9,057 nt of DNA from Sphingomonas sp. (GTDB taxonomy: Bacteria; Pseudomonadota; Alphaproteobacteria; Sphingomonadales; Sphingomonadaceae): the NCBI GenBank assembly GCA_030146605.1, contig JASLBO010000317.1, positions 1 through 9,057 on the forward strand, read 5' to 3'. Every line of letters starts with the position of its first letter. Position 1 is the first letter of the stretch. Under the pieces are notes generated by a model that was not told the origin of the DNA, did not search any database, and saw only the letters and a program-made list of their open reading frames with translations. The translations under genes and the position numbers were made by a program. Below, one piece after another: positions 1 to 8,220 of the stretch.

Positions 1-1842
1 GGCATGGCGCAGGACGCCTGCGGCTTCGGCGGCATGCCGACGAGCGAGGGCCAGGAAATCTCGACCATGACGCCCGCGGTCAAGAAGGCGCGCGAGGGAG
101 TGATGGAGTTCCTGCTCATCAACCATCCGCTCGATTGCCCGATCTGCGATCAGGGCGGCGAGTGCGATCTGCAGGACCAGTCGGTCGCGTACGGCAAGGG
201 GCATAGCCGCTACACCGAAAACAAGCGCGCGGTGACCGAGAAATATATGGGTCCGATCATCAAGACGGTGATGACCCGCTGCATCCAGTGCACCCGCTGC
301 GTCCGCTTCGGCGAGGAAGTCGCCGGAGTCGAGGATATCGGCGCGATCTATCGCGGCGAGAACATGCAGATCACCACCTATCTGGAGAAAGCGTTCCGGA
401 GCGAGCTTTCGGGCAACACGGTCGATCTTTGCCCGGTCGGCGCGCTGACGCACAAGCCGGTGGCGTTCGAATACCGCCCCTGGGAGCTGCGCAAGACTCT
501 CTCTATCGACGTGACCGACGCCGTCGGCACCAACATCCGTGTCGACAGCCGCGGCCGTCAGGTGATGCGCGTGCTTCCGCGGATCAACGAGGACGTCAAC
601 GAGGAATGGGCGCACGACAAGACGCGTTACCACGTCGACGGGCTCGTTCGGCGGCGGCTCGATCGTCCGTTCGTGCGGCGCGACGGCAAATTGGTCGAGG
701 CGAGCTGGGACGAGGCGTTTGAAGCGATTGTCGCGGTGAATGCCGGGTCGAGCGTCGCGGCGATCGCCGGCGACCTGCTCGATTGCGAGACGATGTATGC
801 GGCCAAGGCGCTGCTCAAGGGGCTGGGCTCCGAGCTGCTCGAGAGCCGCCAGACCGGCATGGCCTATGACGTGTCGAGCCTCGGCGCGGTGGCGTTCAAC
901 CCGACCATCGCCGGCGTGGAAGACGCCGATGCGATTCTGCTGATCGGCAGCAATCTGCGCTGGGAAGCGCCGCTGATCAACACGCGGGTACGCAAGGCGA
1001 TCAAGAAGGGCGCCAAGGTCTTCGCGATCGGGCCCGAGACCGATCTGACCTACAAGCTCGAATGGCTGGGCAACGATCTGTCGCTGCTCGGCAAGCTGCC
1101 CGATCAGGTGGTCCAGGCGTTCGATGGCGCGAAGAAGCCGCTCGTCATCGTCGGGCCCGGCGCGCTCAAGGACGGGTTCGGCGGTGCGCTGGCATTGGTC
1201 GAGCCGATGAAGCTGGTGCGTGACGGCTGGAACGGCTTCGGCGTGATCCACACCGCCGCGGCGCGGATGGGGGCGCTGATGCTCGGCTTCGCGCAGAAGG
1301 GCGGCATTGCGGACGTGGTTGCCGCGGCGCCGAAGCTGACCTTCTTTCTCGGCGCCGACGAAGTCGACTTCGCGAAGTTCACTGGCAGCTTCAAGGTGTT
1401 CATCGGCCATCACGGCGACAAGGGCGCGCATCATGCCGATGTGATCCTGCCCTCGGCGACCTATGCCGAAAAGCCGGGTACCTATGTGAACCTCGAGGGC
1501 CGCGTCCAGCACGCCGAGCGCGCGGTGTTCGCGCCGGGCGACGCGCGCGAGGACTGGTCGATCCTGCGCGCGCTTTCGGACCGGCTCGGGCGCACGCTGC
1601 CGTTCGACAGCTTCGAGGAATTGCGTGCGGCGATGGCGGCGGAAGTGCCGGCGCTGGGGCAGGAGGGTCTGGTGACCTTTCCCTGGGCTGCGCCCGCGCT
1701 TTCCGCGACGGCTTCGGGTTCGGTGACCTATCCGATCGCTGACTTCTACCTGACCAACGCGATCTGCCGCGCGTCGCCGACGATGCAGCGCTGCTCGGCC
1801 GAGCTGCTCCACGGCGAGGAATTTGCGGAGGCTGCGGAATGA
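1..1842 (+). CDS. nuoG: NADH-quinone oxidoreductase subunit G, 5'-truncated by window edge
   Basis: This is the large Fe-S subunit of the peripheral arm of complex I. It passes electrons from the NADH-oxidising module toward NuoI. The frame is open from base 1, so the true start lies upstream; by family length roughly 70 N-terminal residues, with most of the [2Fe-2S] N1b domain, are missing. Numbering from the Met at base 4, His41, Cys45, Cys48 and Cys54 ([14 protein letters not shown]) are the N5 ligands. Cys93, Cys96, Cys99 and Cys143 (CIQCTRC ... DLCPVGAL) are the N4 ligands. The cysteines of the extra N7 cluster of E. coli and Thermus are absent, as in Paracoccus and mitochondria. Residues from about 215 onward form the degenerate molybdopterin-oxidoreductase-like domain ([38 protein letters not shown]). 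Cys6 may be the last N1b ligand, but its spacing to the following motif looks slightly long. The TGA stop overlaps the nuoH ATG (ATGA). Confidence 0.97.
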   Translation, partial: GMAQDACGFGGMPTSEGQEISTMTPAVKKAREGVMEFLLINHPLDCPICDQGGECDLQDQSVAYGKGHSRYTENKRAVTEKYMGPIIKTVMTRCIQCTRCVRFGEEVAGVEDIGAIYRGENMQITTYLEKAFRSELSGNTVDLCPVGALTHKPVAFEYRPWELRKTLSIDVTDAVGTNIRVDSRGRQVMRVLPRINEDVNEEWAHDKTRYHVDGLVRRRLDRPFVRRDGKLVEASWDEAFEAIVAVNAGSSVAAIAGDLLDCETMYAAKALLKGLGSELLESRQTGMAYDVSSLGAVAFNPTIAGVEDADAILLIGSNLRWEAPLINTRVRKAIKKGAKVFAIGPETDLTYKLEWLGNDLSLLGKLPDQVVQAFDGAKKPLVIVGPGALKDGFGGALALVEPMKLVRDGWNGFGVIHTAAARMGALMLGFAQKGGIADVVAAAPKLTFFLGADEVDFAKFTGSFKVFIGHHGDKGAHHADVILPSATYAEKPGTYVNLEGRVQHAERAVFAPGDAREDWSILRALSDRLGRTLPFDSFEELRAAMAAEVPALGQEGLVTFPWAAPALSATASGSVTYPIADFYLTNAICRASPTMQRCSAELLHGEEFAEAAE

Positions 1843-2894
1843 CCGCGTTCTTCCAGAACACCATCGGCCTGCCGTTTGGCTGGGCGTGGTTCGTCGCGAC
1901 GATCGTCGGGATCCTCGTGATCGCGCTGCCGCTGATGCTGGCGGTGGCGATGATCATCTATGCCGACCGCAAGATCTGGGCGGCGATGGCGCTGCGCCGC
2001 GGGCCCAACGTGGTCGGTCCGTTCGGGCTGCTGCAGAGCTTCGCCGACGGGCTGAAGGTGTTCCTTCAGGAAACGATCATTCCGTCGAGCGCGAACAAGA
2101 CGCTGTTCCTGATCGCGCCGATCATCACCTTCACGGTAGCGCTGATCGTGTGGGCGGTGGTGCCGTTCCAGTTCGGCGTGGTGCTCTCCAACATCAATGT
2201 CGGTCTGCTCTACATCCTCGCGGCGTCGTCGCTGGGTGTCTACGGGATCATCCTGGCGGGCTGGTCGTCCAACTCGAAATACCCGTTCTACTCGGCGATC
2301 CGCGCCGCGGCGCAGATGGTGAGCTACGAAGTCTCGATCGGCTTCGTTCTGGTCTCGCTGGTGCTGTGGGCGGGGACGTTCAACCTCGGCGGCATCGTCG
2401 ACCAGCAGCGGGGCCATGTGTTCGGCTTCCTCAACGGCTTCGGGTTCAACCCCCTGCTGTTCCCGATGGCGGTGGTGTTCTTCATCTCGTCGCTCGCCGA
2501 GACCCAGCGCGCGCCGTTCGACCTGACCGAAGCCGAGTCCGAGCTCGTCGCCGGATACCAGACCGAATATTCGTCGATGAGCTTCGCGCTCTACTGGCTC
2601 GGCGAATATGCCAACGTGCTGCTGATGTGCACGCTGAACGCCACGCTGTTCTGGGGCGGCTATCTGCCCCCGGTCGACTGGGCGCCGCTTTACTGGGTCC
2701 CCGGCATCCTCTGGCTGTTCGCCAAGATCCTGTTCTTCTTCTTCGTGTTCAGCTGGGTGAAGGCGACCGTCCCGCGCTATCGCTACGACCAGCTGATGCG
2801 GCTGGGCTGGAAGATATTCCTGCCGCTGTCGCTGATCTTCGTGTTCCTCGTTTCCGGGTATCTGATGGTGGCCCGGGTTGGATTGCCCGTATGA
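1839..2894 (+). CDS. nuoH: NADH-quinone oxidoreductase subunit H
   Basis: This membrane subunit (ND1 homologue, 351 aa, about eight membrane helices) anchors the peripheral arm. With NuoB, D and I it builds the ubiquinone chamber and the entry to the proton path. Visible family signatures are [20 protein letters not shown] (41-60), followed by [18 protein letters not shown], and the acidic segment around 222-245 ([20 protein letters not shown]), whose Glu and Asp residues are the E-channel loop between the quinone site and the antiporter chain. The length matches alphaproteobacterial homologues. The ATG at 1839 is favoured because it makes an ATGA overlap with the nuoG stop and has a good Shine-Dalgarno GGAGG at 1827-1831, seven bases upstream. 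The gene ends in another ATGA overlap with nuoI. No anomalies are visible. Confidence 0.98.
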   Translation: MTAFFQNTIGLPFGWAWFVATIVGILVIALPLMLAVAMIIYADRKIWAAMALRRGPNVVGPFGLLQSFADGLKVFLQETIIPSSANKTLFLIAPIITFTVALIVWAVVPFQFGVVLSNINVGLLYILAASSLGVYGIILAGWSSNSKYPFYSAIRAAAQMVSYEVSIGFVLVSLVLWAGTFNLGGIVDQQRGHVFGFLNGFGFNPLLFPMAVVFFISSLAETQRAPFDLTEAESELVAGYQTEYSSMSFALYWLGEYANVLLMCTLNATLFWGGYLPPVDWAPLYWVPGILWLFAKILFFFFVFSWVKATVPRYRYDQLMRLGWKIFLPLSLIFVFLVSGYLMVARVGLPV

Positions 2895-3376
2895 GCGTTG
2901 CCCAGATCATCCGTTCCTACACTTTGTGGGAGTTCCTCAAGGCGCACTGGCTGACCTTGCGGTATTTCTTCAAGGCCAAGGCGACGATCAACTATCCGTA
3001 CGAGAAGAACCCGATCTCGCCGCGCTTCCGCGGCGAGCATGCGCTGCGCCGCTATGCCAATGGCGAAGAGCGCTGCATCGCATGCAAATTGTGCGAGGCG
3101 GTGTGCCCGGCGCTGGCGATCACGATCGAGGCCGAGCCGCGCGACGACGGCAGCCGCCGCACGACGCGCTACGATATCGACATGACCAAGTGCATCTATT
3201 GCGGGCTATGCCAGGAGGCATGCCCGGTGGATGCGATCGTCGAGGGGCCGAACTTCGAATTCTCGACCGAGACGCGGGAGGAGCTGATCTACAACAAGGA
3301 CAAGCTGCTCGCGAACGGCGACCGCTGGGAGCGCGTGCTCGCCGCGAACCTTGCCGCCGATGCACCGTACCGTTAA
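2891..3376 (+). CDS. nuoI: NADH-quinone oxidoreductase subunit I, 2x[4Fe-4S] ferredoxin-like
   Basis: This 161-aa subunit sits at the base of the peripheral arm. It holds clusters N6a and N6b, which hand electrons to N2 in NuoB next to the quinone site. Two classic CxxCxxCxxxCP motifs are intact: Cys62, 65, 68 and 72 ([12 protein letters not shown]) and Cys101, 104, 107 and 111 ([12 protein letters not shown]). The N-terminal amphipathic stretch (about 8-30) and the [20 protein letters not shown] segment are typical of the alphaproteobacterial and mitochondrial TYKY type. The ATG at 2891 overlaps the nuoH TGA. There is no strong Shine-Dalgarno, so initiation probably depends on coupling to nuoH. 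An open frame in the same phase extends far upstream inside nuoH, but it has no family sequence before this Met. The TAA stop is followed by a 132-base gap containing a palindromic repeat, instead of the overlap seen at most other junctions. Confidence 0.98.
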   Translation: MSVAQIIRSYTLWEFLKAHWLTLRYFFKAKATINYPYEKNPISPRFRGEHALRRYANGEERCIACKLCEAVCPALAITIEAEPRDDGSRRTTRYDIDMTKCIYCGLCQEACPVDAIVEGPNFEFSTETREELIYNKDKLLANGDRWERVLAANLAADAPYR

Positions 3377-3418
3377 GCGCGCGCCAACAGTGGGACGCAC
3401 GATGATTCACTCTTTCTC

Positions 3419-3500
3419 CGTCATCCCGGCGAACGCCGGGATCTCAGGCCGCAAGCGCGCAGCCCCATCGCATGAGACCCCGGCTTTCGCCGGGGTGACG
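3419..3500. repeat. Palindromic intergenic repeat, copy 1 (REP-like)
   Basis: This 82-bp element has a 27-base left arm (3419-3445), a 28-base core (3446-3473) and a 27-base right arm (3474-3500). The arms are imperfect inverted complements (24 of 27). Each arm is itself a hairpin: CCCGGC-GAAC-GCCGGG at 3425-3440 and ACCCCGGC-TTTC-GCCGGGGT at 3477-3496. It matches copy 2 at 4436-4517 in all 27 left-arm bases and 25 of 27 right-arm bases, but in only 11 of 28 core bases. The identity continues three bases (AGG) beyond the right arm. The translated hallmark (PANAGIS / ETPAFAG; reverse strand EIPAFAGMT) is recognisable as a dispersed repeat class of sphingomonads and some other proteobacteria. 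It contains no transposase and is presumably mobilised in trans, if at all. It lies between nuoI and nuoJ. Confidence 0.9.
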
Positions 3501-3508
3501 AGGGCGTT
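3500..3508 (+). promoter_or_regulatory. nuoJ ribosome binding site built from the repeat's right end
   Basis: GAGGG at 3500-3504 is the only plausible Shine-Dalgarno close to the nuoJ TTG at 3509. Counting from GAGG the spacer is five bases (GCGTT). Its first base is the last base of the repeat arm, and its AGG is the conserved AGG that follows the right arm in both copies. The preceding hairpin (3477-3496) ends only three bases upstream, so folding of the mRNA could affect access to this site. Confidence 0.6.
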
Positions 3509-4120
3509 TTGATCCAGCTCATCGCCTTTTATCTGTTCGCAGTCGTCGTGATCGCCTCCGGGGCGCTGACGATCCTGTCGCGCAACCCGGTGCATTCCGT
3601 GCTCTGGCTGATCCTGGCCTTCTTCAACGCGGCAGGGCTCATGGTGCTCGCCGGTGCAGAGTTCATCGCGATGCTGCTGGTCATCGTTTATGTCGGCGCG
3701 GTCGCTGTGCTGTTCCTGTTCGTGGTGATGATGCTCGACATCGACTTCGCCGAAATGCGCGCGGGGGTGATGCGCTATGCCGCGATCGGGCTGGCGCTCG
3801 CTATCGCCCTGGTTGCCGAGATCATCATCGCGGTGGGCGCGTGGAGCGCGGGCGGGCTGCAGCTCGGCCGCCGCATCGCGCCGATCGAGGCAGACGTGCC
3901 CAATATCGAGGCGATCGGGCGGCTGCTCTACACCCGCTACCTGTTCATCTTCGAAGGTGCCGGGCTGGTGCTGCTCGTCGCAATGATCGGCGCGATCGTC
4001 CTGACCTATCGCCAGCGCAGCGACGTGCGCCCGCAGAACGTCAACCGCCAGATCAACCGCCGTTCGAAGGATGCGACGCGCAACATGAACCCACCGGTCG
4101 GGCAGGGAGTCGAGCTGTGA
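3509..4120 (+). CDS. nuoJ: NADH-quinone oxidoreductase subunit J
   Basis: This 203-aa membrane subunit (ND6 homologue) has five predicted helices. Its third helix carries the conserved segment [20 protein letters not shown] (51-70), which in solved structures contains the pi-bulge that switches during coupling. The hydrophilic C-terminal tail (about 168-203, rich in Arg, Asn and Gln) is longer than in E. coli and typical of alphaproteobacteria. The start is TTG at 3509. The frame is closed by a TGA at 3473-3475 and offers no other start before 3509, and initiation here gives the expected N-terminus ([18 protein letters not shown]). The family's helix 1 begins at once, so a later start would remove it. 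The gene begins right after a palindromic repeat that supplies its apparent Shine-Dalgarno. It ends in a GTGA overlap with nuoK. Confidence 0.96.
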   Translation: MIQLIAFYLFAVVVIASGALTILSRNPVHSVLWLILAFFNAAGLMVLAGAEFIAMLLVIVYVGAVAVLFLFVVMMLDIDFAEMRAGVMRYAAIGLALAIALVAEIIIAVGAWSAGGLQLGRRIAPIEADVPNIEAIGRLLYTRYLFIFEGAGLVLLVAMIGAIVLTYRQRSDVRPQNVNRQINRRSKDATRNMNPPVGQGVEL

Positions 4121-4422
4121 TCGGCGTCACCCATTATCTCGTCGTCAGCGCGATCCTGTTCACGCTGGGGGTGCTCGGCATCTTCATGAACCGGAAGAAC
4201 CTGATCGTCATCCTGATGGCGATCGAGCTCATCCTGCTCGCAGTGAACCTCAACTTCGTCGCATTCTCGGCGGCGCTCAACGATCTCGTCGGGCAGGTGT
4301 TCGCGATGTTCGTGCTGACCGTCGCCGCAGGCGAGGCCGCGATCGGTCTCGCCATTCTCGTCATCTACTTCCGTAGCCGGGGCACGATCTCGGTCGACGA
4401 CGTCAATCGGATGAAGGGGTGA
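4117..4422 (+). CDS. nuoK: NADH-quinone oxidoreductase subunit K
   Basis: This 101-aa membrane subunit (ND4L homologue) has three transmembrane helices and lies between NuoJ and NuoN in the membrane arm. The two membrane glutamates needed for coupled proton transfer are present: Glu37 ([15 protein letters not shown]) and Glu73 ([12 protein letters not shown]), matching Glu36 and Glu72 of E. coli. The start is GTG at 4117, overlapping the nuoJ stop as GTGA, with a strong Shine-Dalgarno AGGGAG at 4104-4109 seven bases upstream. This start gives the family-standard length of about 100 residues. The reading frame is open well upstream inside nuoJ, but that part is a shadow with no family sequence. 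The gene is followed by a 106-base gap with the second palindromic repeat. Confidence 0.97.
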   Translation: MIGVTHYLVVSAILFTLGVLGIFMNRKNLIVILMAIELILLAVNLNFVAFSAALNDLVGQVFAMFVLTVAAGEAAIGLAILVIYFRSRGTISVDDVNRMKG

Positions 4423-4435
4423 ACGTGCTTCTTTC

Positions 4436-4517
4436 CGTCATCCCGGCGAACGCCGGGATCTCCCACTTTGAGAGCGTGCGCTCGCGGCACGAGACCCCGG
4501 CGTTCGCCGGGGCGACG
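4436..4517. repeat. Palindromic intergenic repeat, copy 2 (REP-like)
   Basis: This second 82-bp copy has its left arm at 4436-4462, core at 4463-4490 and right arm at 4491-4517, in the same orientation and with the same part lengths as copy 1. The left arm is identical to copy 1. The right arm differs at two positions (G for T in the loop, C for T near the end). The arms complement each other at 24 of 27 positions, and each folds as a GC-rich hairpin (CCCGGC-GAAC-GCCGGG; CCCCGGC-GTTC-GCCGGGG). The core is unrelated to that of copy 1 apart from a few bases, and holds its own small inverted repeat, GAGCG-TG-CGCTC (4472-4483). It lies between nuoK and nuoL and is again followed by AGG. There is no T-run after the last hairpin, so it is not a typical intrinsic terminator. 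Confidence 0.9.
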
Positions 4518-4528
4518 AGGTCCTGCTG
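4517..4528 (+). promoter_or_regulatory. nuoL ribosome binding site built from the repeat's right end
   Basis: GAGG at 4517-4520, with an eight-base spacer (TCCTGCTG) to the ATG at 4529, is the best Shine-Dalgarno for nuoL. As at nuoJ, its G is the last base of the repeat arm and AGG is the conserved extension of the repeat. The stem of the right-arm hairpin ends about six bases upstream. Confidence 0.6.
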
Positions 4529-6637
4529 ATGTCGTCGATTCTCCTCATCGTATTCCTGCCGCTCATCGCGGCAGTATTGGCCGGGCTGTCGAACAAGGCG
4601 TTCGGCAGCGTGCTGCCCAAGGCGCTGACCACCGGCGCGCTGTTCGTCTCGTGCGCGCTGTCCTGGCCGATCTTCATCCAGTATCTCAACGGTGCCGAGG
4701 CGACCGTGGTGCCGGTGCTCACCTGGATGAATTCGGGCGATTTCACTTCCGAATGGGCATTGCGGGTCGACTCGCTGACCGCGGTCATGCTCGTGGTGAT
4801 CACCAGCGTCTCGGCGCTCGTCCACCTCTATAGCTGGGGCTATATGAGCGAGGATCCGGATCAGCCGCGCTTCTTCGCCTATCTGTCGCTGTTCACCTTC
4901 GCGATGCTGATGCTGGTCACCGCGAACAACCTCGTCCAGATGTTCTTCGGGTGGGAAGGTGTGGGCCTTGCCTCGTACCTGCTGATCGGCTTCTGGTTCC
5001 GCAAACCTTCGGCCAACGCCGCCGCGATCAAGGCCTTCGTGGTCAACCGCGTCGGCGATCTCGGCTTCATGCTCGGCATCTTCGGCACGTATCTGGTGTT
5101 CGGCACGATCGACATTCCGACGATCCTCGCCGCAGCGCCCAATATGACCGGCTCGACGATCGGCTTCCTCGGCACGCGCTGGGATACGATGACGATCCTG
5201 TGCCTGCTGCTGTTCCTCGGCGCGATGGGCAAGTCGGCGCAGCTCGGGCTGCACACCTGGTTGCCCGACGCGATGGAGGGCCCGACCCCGGTGTCGGCGC
5301 TGATCCACGCCGCGACGATGGTGACCGCGGGCGTGTTCATGGTCTGTCGGCTGTCGCCGATGTTCGAGACCAGCCCGGTGGCGCTGGGAGTGGTGACCTT
5401 CATCGGCGCCGCGACCTGCCTGTTCGCCGCGACCGTCGGCCTAGTGCAGACCGACATCAAGCGCGTGATCGCCTATTCGACCTGCTCGCAGCTCGGCTAC
5501 ATGTTCTTCGCCGCGGGTGTCGGCGCCTATGGCGCGGCGATGTTCCATCTGTTCACGCACGCCTTCTTCAAGGCGTTGCTGTTCCTCGGCGCCGGCTCGG
5601 TGATCCATGCGATGCACCACGAGCAGGACATGCGCTTCTACGGCGGGCTGCGTAAGCAGATCCCGATCACCTTCTGGACGATGATGGCGGGAACGCTGGC
5701 GATTACCGGCGTCGGTATCCCGGGCGTGTTCGACGGCGTCGCCGCGATCGGCTTCGCCGGCTTCCATTCGAAGGACGCGATCATCGAGGCGGCGTGGGCC
5801 GCGGGGGTGCCGAGCGCCTTCTGGGTCGGCGTGTTCGTTGCTCTCCTGACCAGCTTCTATTCGTGGCGGGTTGTCTTCCTGACCTTTTACGGCAAGCCGC
5901 GCTGGGCGGGCTCGGAGCATATCCAGCACGCCGTCCACGATGCCCATGGACATGATGCGCACGATACGCACGGCCATGGCAGCGAGGAAGCGAATGCGCC
6001 GGCTCAGGAGCATTCGGGCGACCATGTTCCCGACGCGCACCATGCCGGCCACGATCACGAGCACGAGGGCACCGCGGGCTATCATCCGCATGAGAGCCCG
6101 TGGGTCATGCTGATCCCGCTGCTGCTGCTGTCGGTCGGCGCGATCTTCGCGGGCTTCGTCTTCCACGGCTTCTTCATCGAGGCCGAAGAGGGCGCCCATT
6201 TCTGGAACGGCTCGATCGCGTTCAACACGCATCTGATGCACGCGATGCACGAGGTGCCGCTGGGCGTGAAGCTTTCGGCGACGATCGCGATGCTGCTCGG
6301 GCTGGGCTTCTCGTGGTACGCCTATATCGGCAAGCCGGGCCTCGCCGGCGCCATCGCCGACAATTTCCGCGTGGTCCACACCTTCCTGCTCAACAAATGG
6401 TATTTCGACGAGCTCTACAACTTCCTGTTCGTGCGCCCGGCATTCGCCATCGGCCGCGTGCTGTGGAAGGCGGGTGACGAGAAGACCATCGACCGCTTCG
6501 GCCCCAACGGGCTCGCCAATGTCATCCGCTTGGGCAGCGTCGGCGCGGTCAAGCTGCAATCGGGATATCTCTACACTTATGCGTTCATCATGCTGATCGG
6601 CCTCACTGCCGCGCTGACCTGGGTGATCGCAGGATGA
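4529..6637 (+). CDS. nuoL: NADH-quinone oxidoreductase subunit L
   Basis: This is the distal antiporter-like proton pump of the membrane arm (ND5 homologue, 702 aa). Expected charged residues are present: Glu143 ([12 protein letters not shown]), Asp177 (VNRVGDLGF), Lys235 ([21 protein letters not shown]), His260 ([15 protein letters not shown]), Lys348 ([17 protein letters not shown]), and Lys415 with Asp416 ([10 protein letters not shown]). The C-terminal part (about 605-680, including [18 protein letters not shown]) corresponds to the long lateral helix that runs beside NuoM and NuoN, followed by a last membrane helix. About 90 residues longer than the E. coli protein, it has a His-rich hydrophilic segment (464-521, 17 His) in the loop equivalent to TM13-TM14, placed on the cytoplasmic side by analogy. 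The ATG is supported by the GAGG site and by homology ([20 protein letters not shown]). It ends in an ATGA overlap with nuoM. Confidence 0.98.
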   Translation: MSSILLIVFLPLIAAVLAGLSNKAFGSVLPKALTTGALFVSCALSWPIFIQYLNGAEATVVPVLTWMNSGDFTSEWALRVDSLTAVMLVVITSVSALVHLYSWGYMSEDPDQPRFFAYLSLFTFAMLMLVTANNLVQMFFGWEGVGLASYLLIGFWFRKPSANAAAIKAFVVNRVGDLGFMLGIFGTYLVFGTIDIPTILAAAPNMTGSTIGFLGTRWDTMTILCLLLFLGAMGKSAQLGLHTWLPDAMEGPTPVSALIHAATMVTAGVFMVCRLSPMFETSPVALGVVTFIGAATCLFAATVGLVQTDIKRVIAYSTCSQLGYMFFAAGVGAYGAAMFHLFTHAFFKALLFLGAGSVIHAMHHEQDMRFYGGLRKQIPITFWTMMAGTLAITGVGIPGVFDGVAAIGFAGFHSKDAIIEAAWAAGVPSAFWVGVFVALLTSFYSWRVVFLTFYGKPRWAGSEHIQHAVHDAHGHDAHDTHGHGSEEANAPAQEHSGDHVPDAHHAGHDHEHEGTAGYHPHESPWVMLIPLLLLSVGAIFAGFVFHGFFIEAEEGAHFWNGSIAFNTHLMHAMHEVPLGVKLSATIAMLLGLGFSWYAYIGKPGLAGAIADNFRVVHTFLLNKWYFDELYNFLFVRPAFAIGRVLWKAGDEKTIDRFGPNGLANVIRLGSVGAVKLQSGYLYTYAFIMLIGLTAALTWVIAG

Positions 6638-8220
6638 GCGGCGTGCCCATTCTCACCATCATGCTGCTCGTCCCCGCCATTGCGGCGGTGGCGTGCTTGT
6701 TCACCAATGCGCAGACCGCGCGCTGGATCGCGCTGGCGGCGACGCTGGTGGACTTCGTCCTCGGCATCGTCCTCTGGGCGAACTTCCAGATCGGCCCGGA
6801 TGCGCCGCAATGGCAGTTCGTCGAATATTCGGCGTTGTTCGGCAAACCCGATGGGGTGAGCTTTGCCTGGGCGCTGGGCATCGACGGCTATGCGCTGATG
6901 CTGATCATGCTTTCGGTGTTCCTGATGCCGATCTGCATCGGCGCGAGCTGGAAGGCGATCGAGAACCGCGTGCCCGAATATATGGCCGCGATGCTCGCCA
7001 CCGAATTGCTGATGATCGGCACCTTCGCGGCGCAGGACCTGTTCCTGTTCTACATCTTCTTCGAAGGCGGACTGATCCCGATGTTCCTGATCATCGGGAT
7101 CTGGGGCGGCGCCAACCGGATCTACGCGAGCTACAAGTTCTTCCTGTACACCTTGCTCGGCAGCCTCGTGATGCTGATCGCGATGCTCTACATGGCGATG
7201 GACGCCGGCACCTCGAGCATTCCGGCGCTGATGGCGCACGACTTCCCGGCGCATATCCAGACCTGGCTGTGGCTGGCGTTCTTCGCCTCGTTCGCGGTCA
7301 AGATGCCGATGTGGCCGGTCCATACCTGGCTTCCCGACGCGCACGTCCAGGCACCGACCGCGGGGTCGGTGATCCTCGCTGGCGTGTTGCTCAAGCTCGG
7401 CGGCTATGGCTTCCTGCGCTTCTCGCTGCCGATGTTCCCCGAAGCCTCGGCCCAGCTGATGTGGCTGGTGTTCGCGCTCTCCTGCGTCGCGGTGGTCTAT
7501 ACCTCGCTGGTGGCGCTGGTGCAGAGCGACATGAAGAAGGTGATCGCGTATTCGTCGGTCGCGCACATGGCGATCGTGACGATGGGGCTGTTCGCGTTCA
7601 ACGCACAGGGCATCGACGGCGCGATGATGGTCATGCTCGGCCATGGCCTGGTATCGGGCGCGCTCTTCCTGTGCGTCGGCGTGATCTACGATCGTCTGCA
7701 CACCCGCGAGATCGACCGCTACGGCGGCCTCGCGATCAACATGCCGCGTTACGCCACCTTGTTCCTGCTGTTCACCATGGCTTCGGTCGGTCTGCCGGGG
7801 ACGAGCAACTTCGTCGGCGAGTTCCTCGGGCTCGCGGGCGTGTACAAGGTCTCGACCCTGACCGCTTTGATCGGCACCACCGGCATCATCCTCGGCGCCG
7901 CGTACATGCTGTGGCTGTTCCGCCGCGTCGTCTGGGGCGATCTGACCAAGGACGATGTCCGCGCGATGCCCGATCTCTCGATGCGCGAGCTGTGGCTGCT
8001 CGGGCCGATCGCTGCGGCAGTTTTGTGGATGGGCGTGTACCCCGAGAGCTTCCTCGCGCCGATGCGCGCCGATACCGCGCGCCTCGTCGAGCGGCTGGCG
8101 CGTGCGGCTCCGGCGGGCGACTCGCAGCCTACTCCTGGTAACCCCGCCGCGGCGCCGGCGCATGGCGAAGGCCATAAAGCGGCAGCTGCTCAGGCTCCGG
8201 CGCATGGGGGTGCGCACTGA
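6634..8220 (+). CDS. nuoM: NADH-quinone oxidoreductase subunit M
   Basis: This is the middle antiporter-like proton pump (ND4 homologue, 528 aa, about 14 helices). Visible key residues are Glu144 ([20 protein letters not shown]), Lys223 ([20 protein letters not shown]), Lys254 ([14 protein letters not shown]) and Glu396 ([12 protein letters not shown]), which match the proton-path residues of the family. The ATG overlaps the nuoL stop as ATGA and gives the expected hydrophobic first helix ([20 protein letters not shown]). Shine-Dalgarno complementarity is weak, so coupling to nuoL is likely. After the last helix and the conserved YPESFLAPM segment (469-477) comes an Ala/Pro/Gly/His-rich tail, about 491-528 ([20 protein letters not shown], then a final His). 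The core of the family ends before it, so the tail is probably disordered. The stop overlaps the nuoN start by one base (TGATG). Confidence 0.98.
   Translation: MSGVPILTIMLLVPAIAAVACLFTNAQTARWIALAATLVDFVLGIVLWANFQIGPDAPQWQFVEYSALFGKPDGVSFAWALGIDGYALMLIMLSVFLMPICIGASWKAIENRVPEYMAAMLATELLMIGTFAAQDLFLFYIFFEGGLIPMFLIIGIWGGANRIYASYKFFLYTLLGSLVMLIAMLYMAMDAGTSSIPALMAHDFPAHIQTWLWLAFFASFAVKMPMWPVHTWLPDAHVQAPTAGSVILAGVLLKLGGYGFLRFSLPMFPEASAQLMWLVFALSCVAVVYTSLVALVQSDMKKVIAYSSVAHMAIVTMGLFAFNAQGIDGAMMVMLGHGLVSGALFLCVGVIYDRLHTREIDRYGGLAINMPRYATLFLLFTMASVGLPGTSNFVGEFLGLAGVYKVSTLTALIGTTGIILGAAYMLWLFRRVVWGDLTKDDVRAMPDLSMRELWLLGPIAAAVLWMGVYPESFLAPMRADTARLVERLARAAPAGDSQPTPGNPAAAPAHGEGHKAAAAQAPAHGGAH

Larger units (their letters stand above)
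3402..3512 (+). other. Small repeat-derived open frame ending on the nuoJ start
   Basis: An ATG at 3402, preceded by GGGA at 3392-3395 with a six-base spacer, opens a 36-codon frame that runs through the whole palindromic repeat. Its TGA (3510-3512) overlaps the TTG start of nuoJ as TTGA. The peptide contains VIPANAGIS and [11 protein letters not shown], which are the peptide hallmark of this repeat class and are commonly annotated as spurious proteins. It is very unlikely to encode a functional product. Its possible role is to carry ribosomes across the repeat so that nuoJ remains coupled to the upstream genes. That role is inference, and the frame could be open by chance in GC-rich DNA. Confidence 0.3.
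4425..4529 (+). other. Small repeat-derived open frame ending on the nuoL start
   Basis: A GTG two bases after the nuoK stop, preceded by AAGGGG at 4414-4419 with a five-base spacer, opens a 34-codon frame through the second repeat. It reads the repeat in the same phase as the frame at 3402-3512 ([20 protein letters not shown]). Its TGA (4527-4529) shares its final A with the ATG of nuoL (TGATG). An in-frame GTG at 4419 overlaps the nuoK stop and is an alternative start. The peptide is almost certainly not functional in itself. A role in translational coupling across the insertion is possible but unproven. Confidence 0.3.

Noticed and set aside
1823..2890. Upstream extension of the nuoI frame through nuoH
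   Set aside because: The frame is open by composition only. The upstream translation is Arg-rich shadow sequence, and the NuoI family sequence begins at the Met encoded at 2891, which overlaps the nuoH stop.
3477..3512. Possible intrinsic terminator between nuoI and nuoJ
   Set aside because: A strong GC hairpin is present, but the nearest T-run (TTTT at 3507-3510) is about ten bases beyond the stem and includes part of the nuoJ start. The genes on both sides belong to one complex. Copy 2 of the repeat has no T-run at all.
3407..3595. Minus-strand small proteins containing EIPAFAGMTE (also the end of the frame at 4403-5308)
   Set aside because: This peptide is the translated palindromic repeat, a well-known source of spurious gene calls. 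It is not a conserved protein.
3419..4517. CRISPR-like array from two similar repeats with differing cores
   Set aside because: There are only two copies about 1 kb apart with two genes between them, and each is a nested palindrome. No regular spacer structure or cas gene is present.
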